45,789 nt of DNA from DAOUBP01 sp034432655 (GTDB lineage Bacteria > Chloroflexota > Anaerolineae > CG2-30-64-16), in contig DAOUBP010000048.1 of NCBI GenBank assembly GCA_034432655.1, positions 1 to 45,789 on the forward strand, read 5' to 3'. The position numbers and the translations under genes were made by a program. How positions within the stretch are numbered: the first letter of the stretch is position 1; each line of letters begins with the position of its first letter. This document shows, piece after piece, positions 15,318 through 22,832 of this stretch. The notes below the pieces were generated by a model. The model did no database searches. It saw only the letters and a list, made by a program, of their open reading frames with translations, and was not told where the DNA came from.

Positions 15318-16306
15318 AACACCAATCCCCCGTGCGTCTCCCCATACACCCCAGCCAACGCCGTCTCCGGCGCGGGCTTGGGGCTGGCGGCGGCAAACGC
15401 GACCGCCTCATCCAGGGCGGCCTGCACGGCCCTCTCAATGGCGACGACCTCGGCCTCGGGCACGCCGGCCTCGCTCAGCAACCGGGCACGGAAGCCGAGC
15501 ACCGGATCACGACGCCGCCACGCTTCCATCTCTTCCTTGCTGCGATAGACCATGGGGTCACCTTCGTAGTGGCCGCGCTGGCGATAGGTCTTGCCCTCGA
15601 TGAGCGTGGGGCCCTCGCCGCGGCGGGCACGCTCGACCGCGGCCCTGGTCGCCTCGTAGACGGCCAGCACGTCGTTGCCGTCCACAATGACGCCGGGCAT
15701 GGCGTAGCTGCTGGCCCGGATGGCGATATCGGCGATGGGGGCCTGCTTCGACTGCGGGGTGCCCTCGCCGTACAAGTTGTTCTCGCAGAAGAAGATCACC
15801 GGCAGCTTCCACAGGCCGGCCAGGTTCAGCGCCTCGTGGAACGCGCCCTCGTTGGCCGCGCCATCGCCGAAGAAGGAGAGCGCGACCCGCGGCTCCTTCC
15901 GCTGCTGAAATGCCAGCCCGGCACCGACGGCGATGGGGATGCCGCCGGCCACGATGCCGTTCGCGCCCAGGATGCCCAGGTTGAAGTCGCTCATGTGTAA
16001 CGAGCCGCCCTTGCCGCCGCAATAGCCGGTGGTACGCGCGGCCAGCTCGGCCATCATATACTTCGGGTCGCCGCCTTTGGCCACCAGGTGGCCGTGCCCG
16101 CGATGCGTGCTGGTGATCACGTCGGTCGGCTCCAGCGCGGCGCACGCGCCCACCGCGGTCGCCTCTTGCCCGACGCAGCTATGGATGAAACCGGGGATCA
16201 GCCCGGCCCGCCGCTCGGCAATCGCGCGCAACTCGAACTCGCGCACCAGCAGCATCTGGCGGTAAAGGTGAAGGAGTGTGTCAGATGAGTAGTCTGTGAT
16301 TGGCAT
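15314..16306 (-). CDS. 2-oxoacid dehydrogenase E1 alpha subunit (split type)
   Basis: A 330-residue thiamine diphosphate-dependent E1 alpha subunit. The GFIHSCVGQEA entry motif, THRGHGHLVAKGGD, GYCGGKGGSLH and the cofactor-binding GDGAANEGAFHEAL...CENN are all present. It decarboxylates a 2-oxoacid (pyruvate, or the acetoin-type substrates used by close relatives) with the E1 beta encoded downstream. The ATG at 16306 has a strong GGAGG about 3-4 bases upstream. The last residues (GETHGGLVF) and the stop border the heptamer array. Confidence 0.93.
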   Translation of the reverse strand: MPITDYSSDTLLHLYRQMLLVREFELRAIAERRAGLIPGFIHSCVGQEATAVGACAALEPTDVITSTHRGHGHLVAKGGDPKYMMAELAARTTGYCGGKGGSLHMSDFNLGILGANGIVAGGIPIAVGAGLAFQQRKEPRVALSFFGDGAANEGAFHEALNLAGLWKLPVIFFCENNLYGEGTPQSKQAPIADIAIRASSYAMPGVIVDGNDVLAVYEATRAAVERARRGEGPTLIEGKTYRQRGHYEGDPMVYRSKEEMEAWRRRDPVLGFRARLLSEAGVPEAEVVAIERAVQAALDEAVAFAAASPKPAPETALAGVYGETHGGLVF

Positions 16307-16327
16307 GGATCCTCCGAGAGTATTACA

Positions 16328-16400
16328 TACTGCGTATTACGTAAACTTATCCAGCAACCGGACATCCGAAGTACGCAGTATGTAGTATGCAGTATGCAGT
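16328..16400. repeat. Heptamer repeat pair between SDR and E1 alpha genes
   Basis: The 97-bp gap contains TACTGCGTATTACGTA-like units on the left and inverted AGTACGCAGTATGTAGTATG-like units on the right. This is a short version of the inverted heptamer arrangement at 15093-15317. Confidence 0.75.
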
Positions 16401-16403
16401 GTT

Positions 16404-17162
16404 TCACACCAGCGCGCGTCCGCCGTCCACGAAGTACACCGCGCCGGTGACGAAGTCGCTGTCGGCCAAGAAGAGGACCGTGCGGGCGACGTCTTCGGGC
16501 CGGCCCACGCGCTTGAGCAAGGAATTGTTCTCGGCCCACTGGCGCTTGGCCTCCGTCGCGCCTTCCGGCAACAGCACCGTGCCGGGCGCGATGGCGTTGA
16601 CCCGCACGTGCGGCGCCAGCTCGGCCGCCATGACGCGCGTGAGCGCGACCAGCCCGGCCTTGCTGGCGGCATGGTGCGCGTACTCCTTCCAGGTCTGATA
16701 GGCCGACAGGTCGGTGATGTTGATGATCAGGCCGGATTGCTGTTTGAGCATCTGCGGCGCGGCGGCCTGGCTCAGCAGGAACGGGCCGGTCAGATTGACA
16801 TCGAGCGCCAGCTGCCACGCCTCCGGGGTGATCTCCAAAAACGGCGCGCGCAGCCATACCGATGCATTGTTGACCAGGATATCCAGCCGGCCAAAACGAT
16901 CAACCACCTCTCCCACCACACGCGCAGGTGCGCCGGGCTCCCGCACGTCCAAAGGCAGCGCCAGCGCCTGGACCCCCAGTGCGGCGATCTCAGCCGCAGT
17001 CCGGTCGGCCGGCTCGCCGGGCAGATGGGTGAACGCGACGTGCACGCCCCGGCCGGCCAGCGCCAGGCAGATGACGCGGCCCACGCGCACTGCGCCGCCG
17101 GTCACCAGGGCAACCTGGCCCACAAGAGAAGCAGCCATAGGATGAAGGGTAGGTTCTGTCAT
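16404..17162 (-). CDS. SDR-family oxidoreductase, pteridine-reductase-like
   Basis: A 252-residue short-chain dehydrogenase. The cofactor loop TGGAVRVG (21-28) fits TG-x3-R-x-G, the pattern of NADPH-dependent pteridine reductases, rather than the classical TGxxxGxG. NNAS (98-101), DVNLTGPF (121-128) and catalytic-type serine in ITDLS (S153) follow. At the active-site position four residues before K168, where SDRs normally have tyrosine, the sequence is HHAASK, so the residue is H164; a tyrosine lies three residues earlier (Y161). Its ATG overlaps the stop of the upstream URO-D-like gene (ATGA), so the two are coupled. Pterin substrate is inferred from the motif only. Confidence 0.8.
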   Translation of the reverse strand: MTEPTLHPMAASLVGQVALVTGGAVRVGRVICLALAGRGVHVAFTHLPGEPADRTAAEIAALGVQALALPLDVREPGAPARVVGEVVDRFGRLDILVNNASVWLRAPFLEITPEAWQLALDVNLTGPFLLSQAAAPQMLKQQSGLIINITDLSAYQTWKEYAHHAASKAGLVALTRVMAAELAPHVRVNAIAPGTVLLPEGATEAKRQWAENNSLLKRVGRPEDVARTVLFLADSDFVTGAVYFVDGGRALV

Positions 17163-18250
17163 GAGTCCTCCATGTGATCCCTGCTCGCCCGCATGACCTC
17201 CGCCAGAAAGGTCCTCGCCTCTTCCTCCGCCAGGTCATCGTTGATGAACAGCGCAAACCCCTTCCCCCCCAGGGCGCGCACGATCTCCAACGCGCCCTCG
17301 GCACTTACGTAAAGCTGGCACAGCTTCCCTGCGCCCCGGATGCGCTTCAGCAACGGCAGCCACGCCTCGGGCGGCGGCGCGCCTTCGCCGGGGATCCACT
17401 GGATGCCGCGCAGCCGCGCCAGGGACAGCAACATGTCCAGGTGCGGGATCTGGCCCTTGCCGTCGAGGTGGTAGAAGGGATACGTGATCGCCTCACAGCA
17501 CGCGGCCAGGTCGGGCAGGACGAAGCGCTCGAACATGCGCGGGGAGATCATGTAAGCGAAATCGCTCTGCAGCATGTAGCAGGGGCCGGGCGCCCAGAGC
17601 GCGGCCCAGGGGGTGCGGCCACACCTGCCCCTGGCCAGGATATCGTCCAGGTCCCGGAAAAAGCCCAGCCATAGGTCGGTGAGCTGGCGCGAGGCCCGCA
17701 GCACCGCGTCCGGCGCGTCCAGCAGGTCGGTGAGCAGTTGCTGGGTCGTCCGGAACGATGCCAGGATGTCCAGGTTGCCGCCCAGGTCGGTGTAGCCGAC
17801 CGCCACCTGATCGCCCCACCGGGCTACCGCGCGTTCGGTAATGACCTGCACTCGCTGCCACCAGGGGTTGGCCGCATCGCGAGCCGCGGGCAACGCCGCG
17901 AAGGGCCACGGCGCCGGCACGTCGAACCAGACGGTGTCCCACGTGGCATGGAGCTGCGCGCCGAGAAAAGCGGCCGTCACGCCGGGCCCGAAGTCCGGCC
18001 ACCACTTGGGGAACGCGTCCCCGTACCAGTGCATCGCCGCCAGCCTGGTCTCGTAAAGGTCGAGCAAGTCATCGGCCGGCATCTCCAGGCCGTAGTAAGC
18101 AGCAACCCGAGAGGGGAAAGGCCGCGCCGGATCGGCCGGCGGCTCAACGTGCTCGATCATCACCAGCGGCCTGTCCAGCTCACCGGCCCACCAGGCGTTC
18201 CAGTCCCGCTCGACGCGGGCCCAGTCATCGCGAGTAAAGTGTAGTTGCAT
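17159..18250 (-). CDS. URO-D-superfamily protein (second copy)
   Basis: A 363-residue member of the URO-D/methyltransferase fold, divergent from the copies at 236 and 25911. Landmarks are WAGELDRPLVMIE near residue 20, the central VGYTDLGGNLDILAS, ALWAPGPCYMLQSDFAYMISPRMFERF, YHLDGKGQIPHLD, and the C-terminal WIPGEGAPPPE. These aromatic-rich members have no assigned activity that I know. Methyl transfer or lyase chemistry on a sugar-derived substrate are possibilities. No corrinoid protein gene, the usual partner of cobalamin-dependent members, is in the window. No clear ribosome site precedes the start. Confidence 0.75.
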   Translation of the reverse strand: MQLHFTRDDWARVERDWNAWWAGELDRPLVMIEHVEPPADPARPFPSRVAAYYGLEMPADDLLDLYETRLAAMHWYGDAFPKWWPDFGPGVTAAFLGAQLHATWDTVWFDVPAPWPFAALPAARDAANPWWQRVQVITERAVARWGDQVAVGYTDLGGNLDILASFRTTQQLLTDLLDAPDAVLRASRQLTDLWLGFFRDLDDILARGRCGRTPWAALWAPGPCYMLQSDFAYMISPRMFERFVLPDLAACCEAITYPFYHLDGKGQIPHLDMLLSLARLRGIQWIPGEGAPPPEAWLPLLKRIRGAGKLCQLYVSAEGALEIVRALGGKGFALFINDDLAEEEARTFLAEVMRASRDHMEDS

Positions 18251-18262
18251 GTTGTTGTACCG

Positions 18263-19732
18263 TTAGACTCTCACAGCGATCCCCGCCCGTTTCATCAAGG
18301 CCGCCGCTGCCTCACGGCATTGCGCCAGCAGCGCATCCTCGTCCAGCATGGTCACCCGGCCGGCATCCAGCAGGATTTCGCCGCCTACGATGACGGTGTG
18401 GACATCCGGCCCGACCGCGTTGTACACCAGCGCGGACGCTGCGCTGTGCACCGGCTGGCAGCGGGGATTATTCAAATCTATAATGGTGATATCCGCCGGC
18501 GCGCCGGCTACCAACTCCCCGCGTCCCCGCGTCTCCGCGTCCCCGCGTCTCCGCGTCCCCGCGCCCCCGCGTCCCTGCGTCCCCGCGTCCCCGCGTCCCA
18601 CCAACATCCGCACCACATCGGCCGGCAGCAACGCCTGCGCGTCGCCGGTCGCGTGCTTGGCCAGCAGCGCCGCGATCTTGGCGCACTCCAGCAGGTCCTG
18701 CGAGTTGTTGGAGCCGGAGCCGTCGGTGCCCAGCGCCACCGGGATGCCGCGCGCCAGCATCTTCCGCACCGGCGCGGCGCCCGAGGCCAGGTACATGTTG
18801 GCGGTGGGACAATGCACCACGGTCGCGCCCGACCAGGAGATCAAGTCGAGCTCGGCGTCGGTCACATGCACCGCATGGACCAGCTGGGTGTCCGGGCCCA
18901 GGCAGCCCAGGTCGGCCAGCCACTCGATGTGCCGCTTGCCGCAGCGCGCCAGCATCATGTCCACTTCGTCCTGCGCTTCGGCCACGTGGATGTGGGTGGC
19001 CGCGCCCCATGACCGGGCCAGGGCCGTGATCTCGCGCATGGCGTCGTCGGAGCAGCGCCAGGGAGCGAGGGGGCCGGAGGCGATAGTGATTCGGGATTGC
19101 GGATTGTGGATTGCGGATTGTGGGTTGGAGGACGCATATTGCGTACTGCGTACTCCGTGATCTTCGGTGTGCCAGGTTTCGTACAACCACTGCATCTCGG
19201 CCAGGATGTGGTCCAGCGGCTCGCCGGAGGGGCCCAGGTCCACCCAGCCGCGGGCCAGGGTCATGCGCAGGCCGACCTCGGCCGCGGCGCGGCAGGTGGC
19301 ATCCACGTGCTCCCGGCCCGGCAACTTGTGATGCTGGACGACCTCAGTGACGCCGCAGCGCAGGTTCTCCACCAGGCCCAGTTTGGCGGCCAGGTACATG
19401 TCTTCCGGCGTCATCGCCGCCTGCGCCGGCCAGATCACCTCCTTCAGCCAGCGCAGCAGCGGCCGGTCGTCCGCCAGCCCGCGCAGAAAGGTCTGCGACA
19501 GGTGCGTGTGGCCGTTGACCAGGCCCGGCAGCACGGCCATGTGTCGCGCGTCGATCACCCGGCTGGCCCGCGCCCGCCACGCCTCTGGCGCGTCCCCTGC
19601 GCCCACGGCCGCGATCCAGTTGCCCTCGACCGCCAGCCAGCCGACCTGCTCGGTCAAGCGTTGACCGTCGTGAGATAGCAGCGTGCCGTTTTGGATCAGT
19701 ACACAAGGAACTCGCTCAGTCATCTCTTGCAT
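18263..19732 (-). CDS. Amidohydrolase-family deaminase (SAH/8-oxoguanine deaminase-like) carrying repeat-derived segments
   Basis: A 489-residue metal-dependent deaminase of the cytosine/SAH/8-oxoguanine group. Metal-site residues are H75/H77 in NGHTHLSQTF, H249 with E252 in HIHVAEAQDE, a histidine in LVHAVHV, and D337 in LGTDGSGSNNSQD. Two segments look foreign. Residues about 192-214 (HGVRSTQYASSNPQSAIHNPQ) come from TGCGTAY and GATTGYG heptamers. Residues about 381-405 (Gly/Arg/Thr-rich) come from ten octamers and replace the region where relatives have the A-T-x-GGA-x-AL helix. The metal site stays intact, so activity is possible, but decay cannot be excluded. It starts at 19732 or at the second ATG, 19723. 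Confidence 0.82.
   Translation of the reverse strand: MQEMTERVPCVLIQNGTLLSHDGQRLTEQVGWLAVEGNWIAAVGAGDAPEAWRARASRVIDARHMAVLPGLVNGHTHLSQTFLRGLADDRPLLRWLKEVIWPAQAAMTPEDMYLAAKLGLVENLRCGVTEVVQHHKLPGREHVDATCRAAAEVGLRMTLARGWVDLGPSGEPLDHILAEMQWLYETWHTEDHGVRSTQYASSNPQSAIHNPQSRITIASGPLAPWRCSDDAMREITALARSWGAATHIHVAEAQDEVDMMLARCGKRHIEWLADLGCLGPDTQLVHAVHVTDAELDLISWSGATVVHCPTANMYLASGAAPVRKMLARGIPVALGTDGSGSNNSQDLLECAKIAALLAKHATGDAQALLPADVVRMLVGRGDAGTQGRGGAGTRRRGDAETRGRGELVAGAPADITIIDLNNPRCQPVHSAASALVYNAVGPDVHTVIVGGEILLDAGRVTMLDEDALLAQCREAAAALMKRAGIAVRV
18517..18596. repeat. CCCCGCGT octamer array (10 units) inside the deaminase gene
   Basis: Exactly ten eight-base units with single-base variants (CTCCGCGT, CCCCGCGC, CCCTGCGT). 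Eight is not a multiple of three, so most changes in copy number would shift the reading frame. The current number keeps the frame open. Confidence 0.92.
19083..19160. repeat. GATTGYG and TGCGTAC heptamers inside the deaminase gene
   Basis: About five GATTGCG/GATTGTG units (roughly 19085-19121) are followed by three TGCGTAC-family units (about 19137-19158). Both are translated in frame within the deaminase, between its N-terminal and central metal-binding motifs. Confidence 0.8.
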
Positions 19733-19749
19733 CCGTTAGATCCGGACTA

Positions 19750-19798
19750 GAGGCTTTAGCCGGTTTCTCCCGTTAACCACCCAACCGGCTAAAGCCTC
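19750..19798. repeat. GAGGCTTTAGCCGGTT hairpin repeat, copy 2
   Basis: Perfect 16-base arms at 19750-19765 and 19783-19798 with a 17-base loop, in the 75-bp gap between the E2 and deaminase genes. Same family as the copy at 6442-6494. It may modulate readthrough or mRNA stability inside the long reverse-strand set. Confidence 0.75.
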
Positions 19799-19807
19799 GA
19801 TTCCGGC

Positions 19808-21286
19808 TCACGCATCACGCAACACGAGCGCCATCGGCCGTTCCACCAGCTGCTTCACCCGCTGCAAGAAGCGCGCCGCGGGCGCGCCGTCCACGATGCG
19901 ATGATCGAAACTGAGGCTCAGCGTGATCATCGGCCGGATGACCACTGCGCCGTCGCGCGCCACCGGCTTCTCCACGATGCGGCCCACGCCCAGGATAGCA
20001 GCCTGGGGCGGGTTGATGATGGGGGTGAAGCCGTCCACGTCCAGGCTGCCCAGGTTGGTGATGGTGAAGGTGCCGCCGGTGAAGTCATCGGGCAGCGATT
20101 TGCCCGCCAGGGCCCGGTTGGCCAGCTCGGTGAAGCCGGCCTGGATCGCGGGCAGGCTCAGCTTGTCCACGTTCCGCAGCACCGGAGTCAGCAGCCCCCG
20201 CTCGGTGTCCACCGCCAACGCGATGTTGATCTCGGCCAGCAGGCGGATGCCGTCGGCTTCCCAACGTGCGTTGAGATAGGGGTGCTCCCGCAAAGCCCTG
20301 GCCACCAGCGCGGCCAGCAGGGCGTTGTAGCTGATCTTCTCGGCGGCCGGGAGCTCTTGATTCAGCTGCGCCCGCGCAGAGACCAAATTCGTCGCCTCGG
20401 CCTCGGTGAACAGGGTGACGTGCGGCGCAGTGAACGCGCTCTGCGTCATCCGCTCGGCAATGGTGCGGCGGAGGGTGGAGTGGGGGATGATCTGCTCGCC
20501 GGGCGTGGCGGGTGCTCGTGTGACGTATTGCGTACTGCGTATTGCGTATTCCGTCTCCGGAGTCTTGCCGTCTGACTCCTGACCTCTGATCCCTGATTCC
20601 TGACCCCTGACCCCTGTCCCCTGTCCCCTGACCGCCTGCGCCACATCCTCTCGCGTGATGGTGCCCTCGGGGCCGGTGCCGACGATAGTGCTCAGGTCAA
20701 TGCCCTCGGACGCGGCAATGCGTCGGGCCAGGGGGGTGGCTTTGACCTCGGCAGAAACGGCGGATGGACGGGGAGACGGGCGGGGAGACCCCGCCCCTAC
20801 GGCCAGGACGTCGGCGGCCTGGATCCGGCCAGCAGGGCCGCTGCCGGTCACGGCCGCCAGGTCAACCCCGGCCTCCCGCGCCAGCGCGCGCGCCTTTGGA
20901 GTAGCGGTGAGGGGTTGGACTGCCTGCGTAGCAGGCGTGGAGGTTGGAGATGCGTGTTCCGTGCTGCGTATTGCGTATTGCGTACTGCCCCCTGACCCCT
21001 GACTCCTCTTCCCTGACCTCTGTCGCACGTCATCGGTCGTCGGTCGTTCGTCCTTCGTCGTCCGAAACTCGCACACCGGCGTGCCCACCGGCACAGTTGT
21101 CCCGGCAGGCACCAGGATCTCCACCAGCACCCCATCCTCAGGCGCAGGGAGCTCCAGGGTAACCTTTTCTGTCTCGTACGTGCACAGGGCTTCCTCGGCT
21201 TGCACCCGGTCGCCCGGCGCCTTGAGCCATTCGGTGATGGTACCGTGGGTCATGGTCAAACCCAGCTTGGGCATGATAATTTGCAT
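19808..21286 (-). CDS. Dihydrolipoamide acyltransferase (E2), LacI-island copy, with repeat-encoded linkers
   Basis: A 492-residue E2. The lipoyl domain (1-75) carries K41 in TYETEKV. Two PSBD motifs sit at 129-163 (PKARALAREAGVDL) and 184-218 (TPLARRIAASEGIDL). The catalytic acyltransferase domain (about 265-492) has SFDHRIVDGAPAARFL near its end. The linkers (about 76-118 and 220-257) are built from heptamer repeats and read as RSTQYAIRST, VRGQESGIRGQES and YAIRSTQYV. GAGGGG lies about 10 bases before the ATG. The likely partners are the split E1 alpha and beta downstream on the same strand. An E3 must come from elsewhere. Confidence 0.92.
   Translation of the reverse strand: MQIIMPKLGLTMTHGTITEWLKAPGDRVQAEEALCTYETEKVTLELPAPEDGVLVEILVPAGTTVPVGTPVCEFRTTKDERPTTDDVRQRSGKRSQGSGGSTQYAIRSTEHASPTSTPATQAVQPLTATPKARALAREAGVDLAAVTGSGPAGRIQAADVLAVGAGSPRPSPRPSAVSAEVKATPLARRIAASEGIDLSTIVGTGPEGTITREDVAQAVRGQGTGVRGQESGIRGQESDGKTPETEYAIRSTQYVTRAPATPGEQIIPHSTLRRTIAERMTQSAFTAPHVTLFTEAEATNLVSARAQLNQELPAAEKISYNALLAALVARALREHPYLNARWEADGIRLLAEINIALAVDTERGLLTPVLRNVDKLSLPAIQAGFTELANRALAGKSLPDDFTGGTFTITNLGSLDVDGFTPIINPPQAAILGVGRIVEKPVARDGAVVIRPMITLSLSFDHRIVDGAPAARFLQRVKQLVERPMALVLRDA
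20524..20632. repeat. TGCGTAY and CCCCTGA-type heptamers in E2 linker 2
   Basis: Four TGCGTAT/C-like units (about 20524-20552) and then about eight units of the form CTCCTGA, CCCCTGA or CCCCTGT (about 20573-20632). All lie in frame in the segment between the second PSBD and the catalytic domain. Confidence 0.85.
20955..21023. repeat. Heptamers in E2 linker 1
   Basis: TGCGTRY-family units (about 20955-20988) adjoin CCCCTGA-family units (about 20988-21023), in the same order as in linker 2. They occupy the segment between the lipoyl domain and the first PSBD. A third repeat style (GTCGTTCG/GTCCTTCG) continues to about 21065. Confidence 0.8.
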
Positions 21287-21312
21287 CGCTTCGTTCCCCT
21301 CTATCCCATTGC

Positions 21313-21386
21313 GGAATTCACATCCTCAGATGCAAAGCGGAATTCGCATCCTCAGATGCGAACCTGAACGTATCCTCAGGTGCGAA
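21313..21386. repeat. Three tandem hairpins between UbiD and E2 genes
   Basis: About 26-27-bp units repeat three times with decay. The middle one is a perfect stem TTCGCATC CTCA GATGCGAA. The first reads TTCACATC CTCA GATGCAAA, and the third has CGTATC CTCA GGTGCG. They fill most of the 127-bp gap and could be a transcription or decay control site within the island. Confidence 0.75.
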
Positions 21387-21413
21387 CGGCAGCATCTGGG
21401 ATGCCCTGCTCCT

Positions 21414-22787
21414 TCAGCCGCCAAGATACCTGCTGAGGTCCACCGGCGCGTAACGCACGCGGCCGGCGTACGCGCGGCGTCCCTTGTCAAACGTCGCATC
21501 AATTCCGATCTTGGCGTGCACCCCGCGCATGTCGGCAGTCGGATCCATCTCGTGGCCTTGCGCGCCGGGCACCAGGAAGATGTCCCGGCTCCAGTCCACC
21601 CGCGTGTTCAGCGCCCACAGCACATCGGCCGGGTCGTAGATGTCGACGTCGGAGTCCACCACGATGACCCACTTGATGTTGACGTGCGCGGTCATGGCCG
21701 CCAGCGCCACGTTCTTCGGCTCACCGGGGTTGGTCTTGTTGATCGCCACGATGGCGCTGAACCCGCTTGAGTAGGGCGGGATGTGCAGCCCGGTTACGTT
21801 CTTGCTCACGTGGCGGACAAAGCGCAGCAGCAGCGGCTCGCGCGGCAGCACGTTGCCCACGTAGACATGCTCGTTCCAGCCGGGGATGATGGTCTGGAAG
21901 ATCGGGTCATCGCGCCAGCAGACCGCGGTGACGTGGAACACCGGGCTCTCCCAGATCTCGCCGAAATAGCCGTGGAACTCGGCCAACGCGCCCTCGCCCT
22001 TGCGCTCGCCCGGCGCCAGGTAGCCCTCGATCACGATCTCGGCCGCGGCGGGGATGTCCACGTCCACGGTGACCCCGCGGCACACCTTGACCCCCTCCCC
22101 CCGGATCGCGCCCGCGATGCACAACTCGTCGCCGTCATAGCGCGCACCGGCCGCGATGGTGATGGCCGGGTCGAGGCCGATGGCGATGGCGACCGGCAGC
22201 GGCTGGCCGACCGCCTCCTGGTGCTTCAAGAACTGCATGGTATGCCGCCACTCGTTCAGGTTGAACCCGAACTCCCGCGGCCCCTTCACCTGCATCCGGT
22301 TGTACGACAGGTTGCCGCGGCCGGACACCGGGTCCTTGCTGACCGTCACCCCGCCGGTGATGAACGGCCCGCCGTCACCGACCGCGTGGGTGGGGATGGG
22401 CAGCGTGCGGACGTCCACCGCGTCGCCGGTGACGACGTTCGCCTGCCACGCTGCGCGCTCAACGCGCACGGGCGGGATGGCATTGGCCGGGTCCAGGGCG
22501 CGGCCCATGACCTCGACCACTTCCTCCTTTTTGCAGCCCAACGCCAGCGCCGCGCGGGTCTGGTTGGCAACTGCCGAGGAAAAGACCGGCCAGGCCGCCA
22601 CCGGCCCGCCGCCCCGGTCCGCCGCGACCACGTGCTGGAACAGCGGCGCAGGGCCGGCCGCCCGTTCCAGCGCCGCGGCCACATCGGCCAGCTCGTAGTC
22701 CAGCGCCACCGGCCGCGTGATGCGCGCCAGTTGCCCGGCGGCTTCAAGGACGGCAAGATAGGATCGTAAATCGTGAATGTCGGTCAT
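21414..22787 (-). CDS. ubiD: UbiD-family prFMN-dependent decarboxylase
   Basis: A 457-residue protein of the UbiD family, which adds or removes carboxyl groups on aromatic, heteroaromatic or unsaturated acids using prenylated FMN. The N-terminus (DLRSYLAVLEAAGQLARITRPV) and the central blocks SYNRMQVKGPREFGFNL, the IEGYLAPGERKGEGALAEFHGYFGE acidic active-site region, and IIPGWNEHVYVGN are typical. The late block AMTAHVNIKWVIVVDSDVDIYD also matches. No UbiX flavin prenyltransferase gene lies in the window. The neighbours are an ACMSD-type amidohydrolase and an E2, so it may act on a carboxylated ring compound. The substrate is unknown. Only a weak GAAGG precedes the ATG. Confidence 0.93.
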   Translation of the reverse strand: MTDIHDLRSYLAVLEAAGQLARITRPVALDYELADVAAALERAAGPAPLFQHVVAADRGGGPVAAWPVFSSAVANQTRAALALGCKKEEVVEVMGRALDPANAIPPVRVERAAWQANVVTGDAVDVRTLPIPTHAVGDGGPFITGGVTVSKDPVSGRGNLSYNRMQVKGPREFGFNLNEWRHTMQFLKHQEAVGQPLPVAIAIGLDPAITIAAGARYDGDELCIAGAIRGEGVKVCRGVTVDVDIPAAAEIVIEGYLAPGERKGEGALAEFHGYFGEIWESPVFHVTAVCWRDDPIFQTIIPGWNEHVYVGNVLPREPLLLRFVRHVSKNVTGLHIPPYSSGFSAIVAINKTNPGEPKNVALAAMTAHVNIKWVIVVDSDVDIYDPADVLWALNTRVDWSRDIFLVPGAQGHEMDPTADMRGVHAKIGIDATFDKGRRAYAGRVRYAPVDLSRYLGG

Positions 22788-22832
22788 CGTTTTTTTACCT
22801 TCGCCCTTCGTCCGTGATCTTTCGTCACTGGC

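Noticed and set aside
14692..16000. Forward-strand open frames rich in YCVLRTA repeats
   Set aside because: They are translations of the heptamer array and antisense of E1 genes. All frames stay open because seven-base units lacking stops cycle through the frames.
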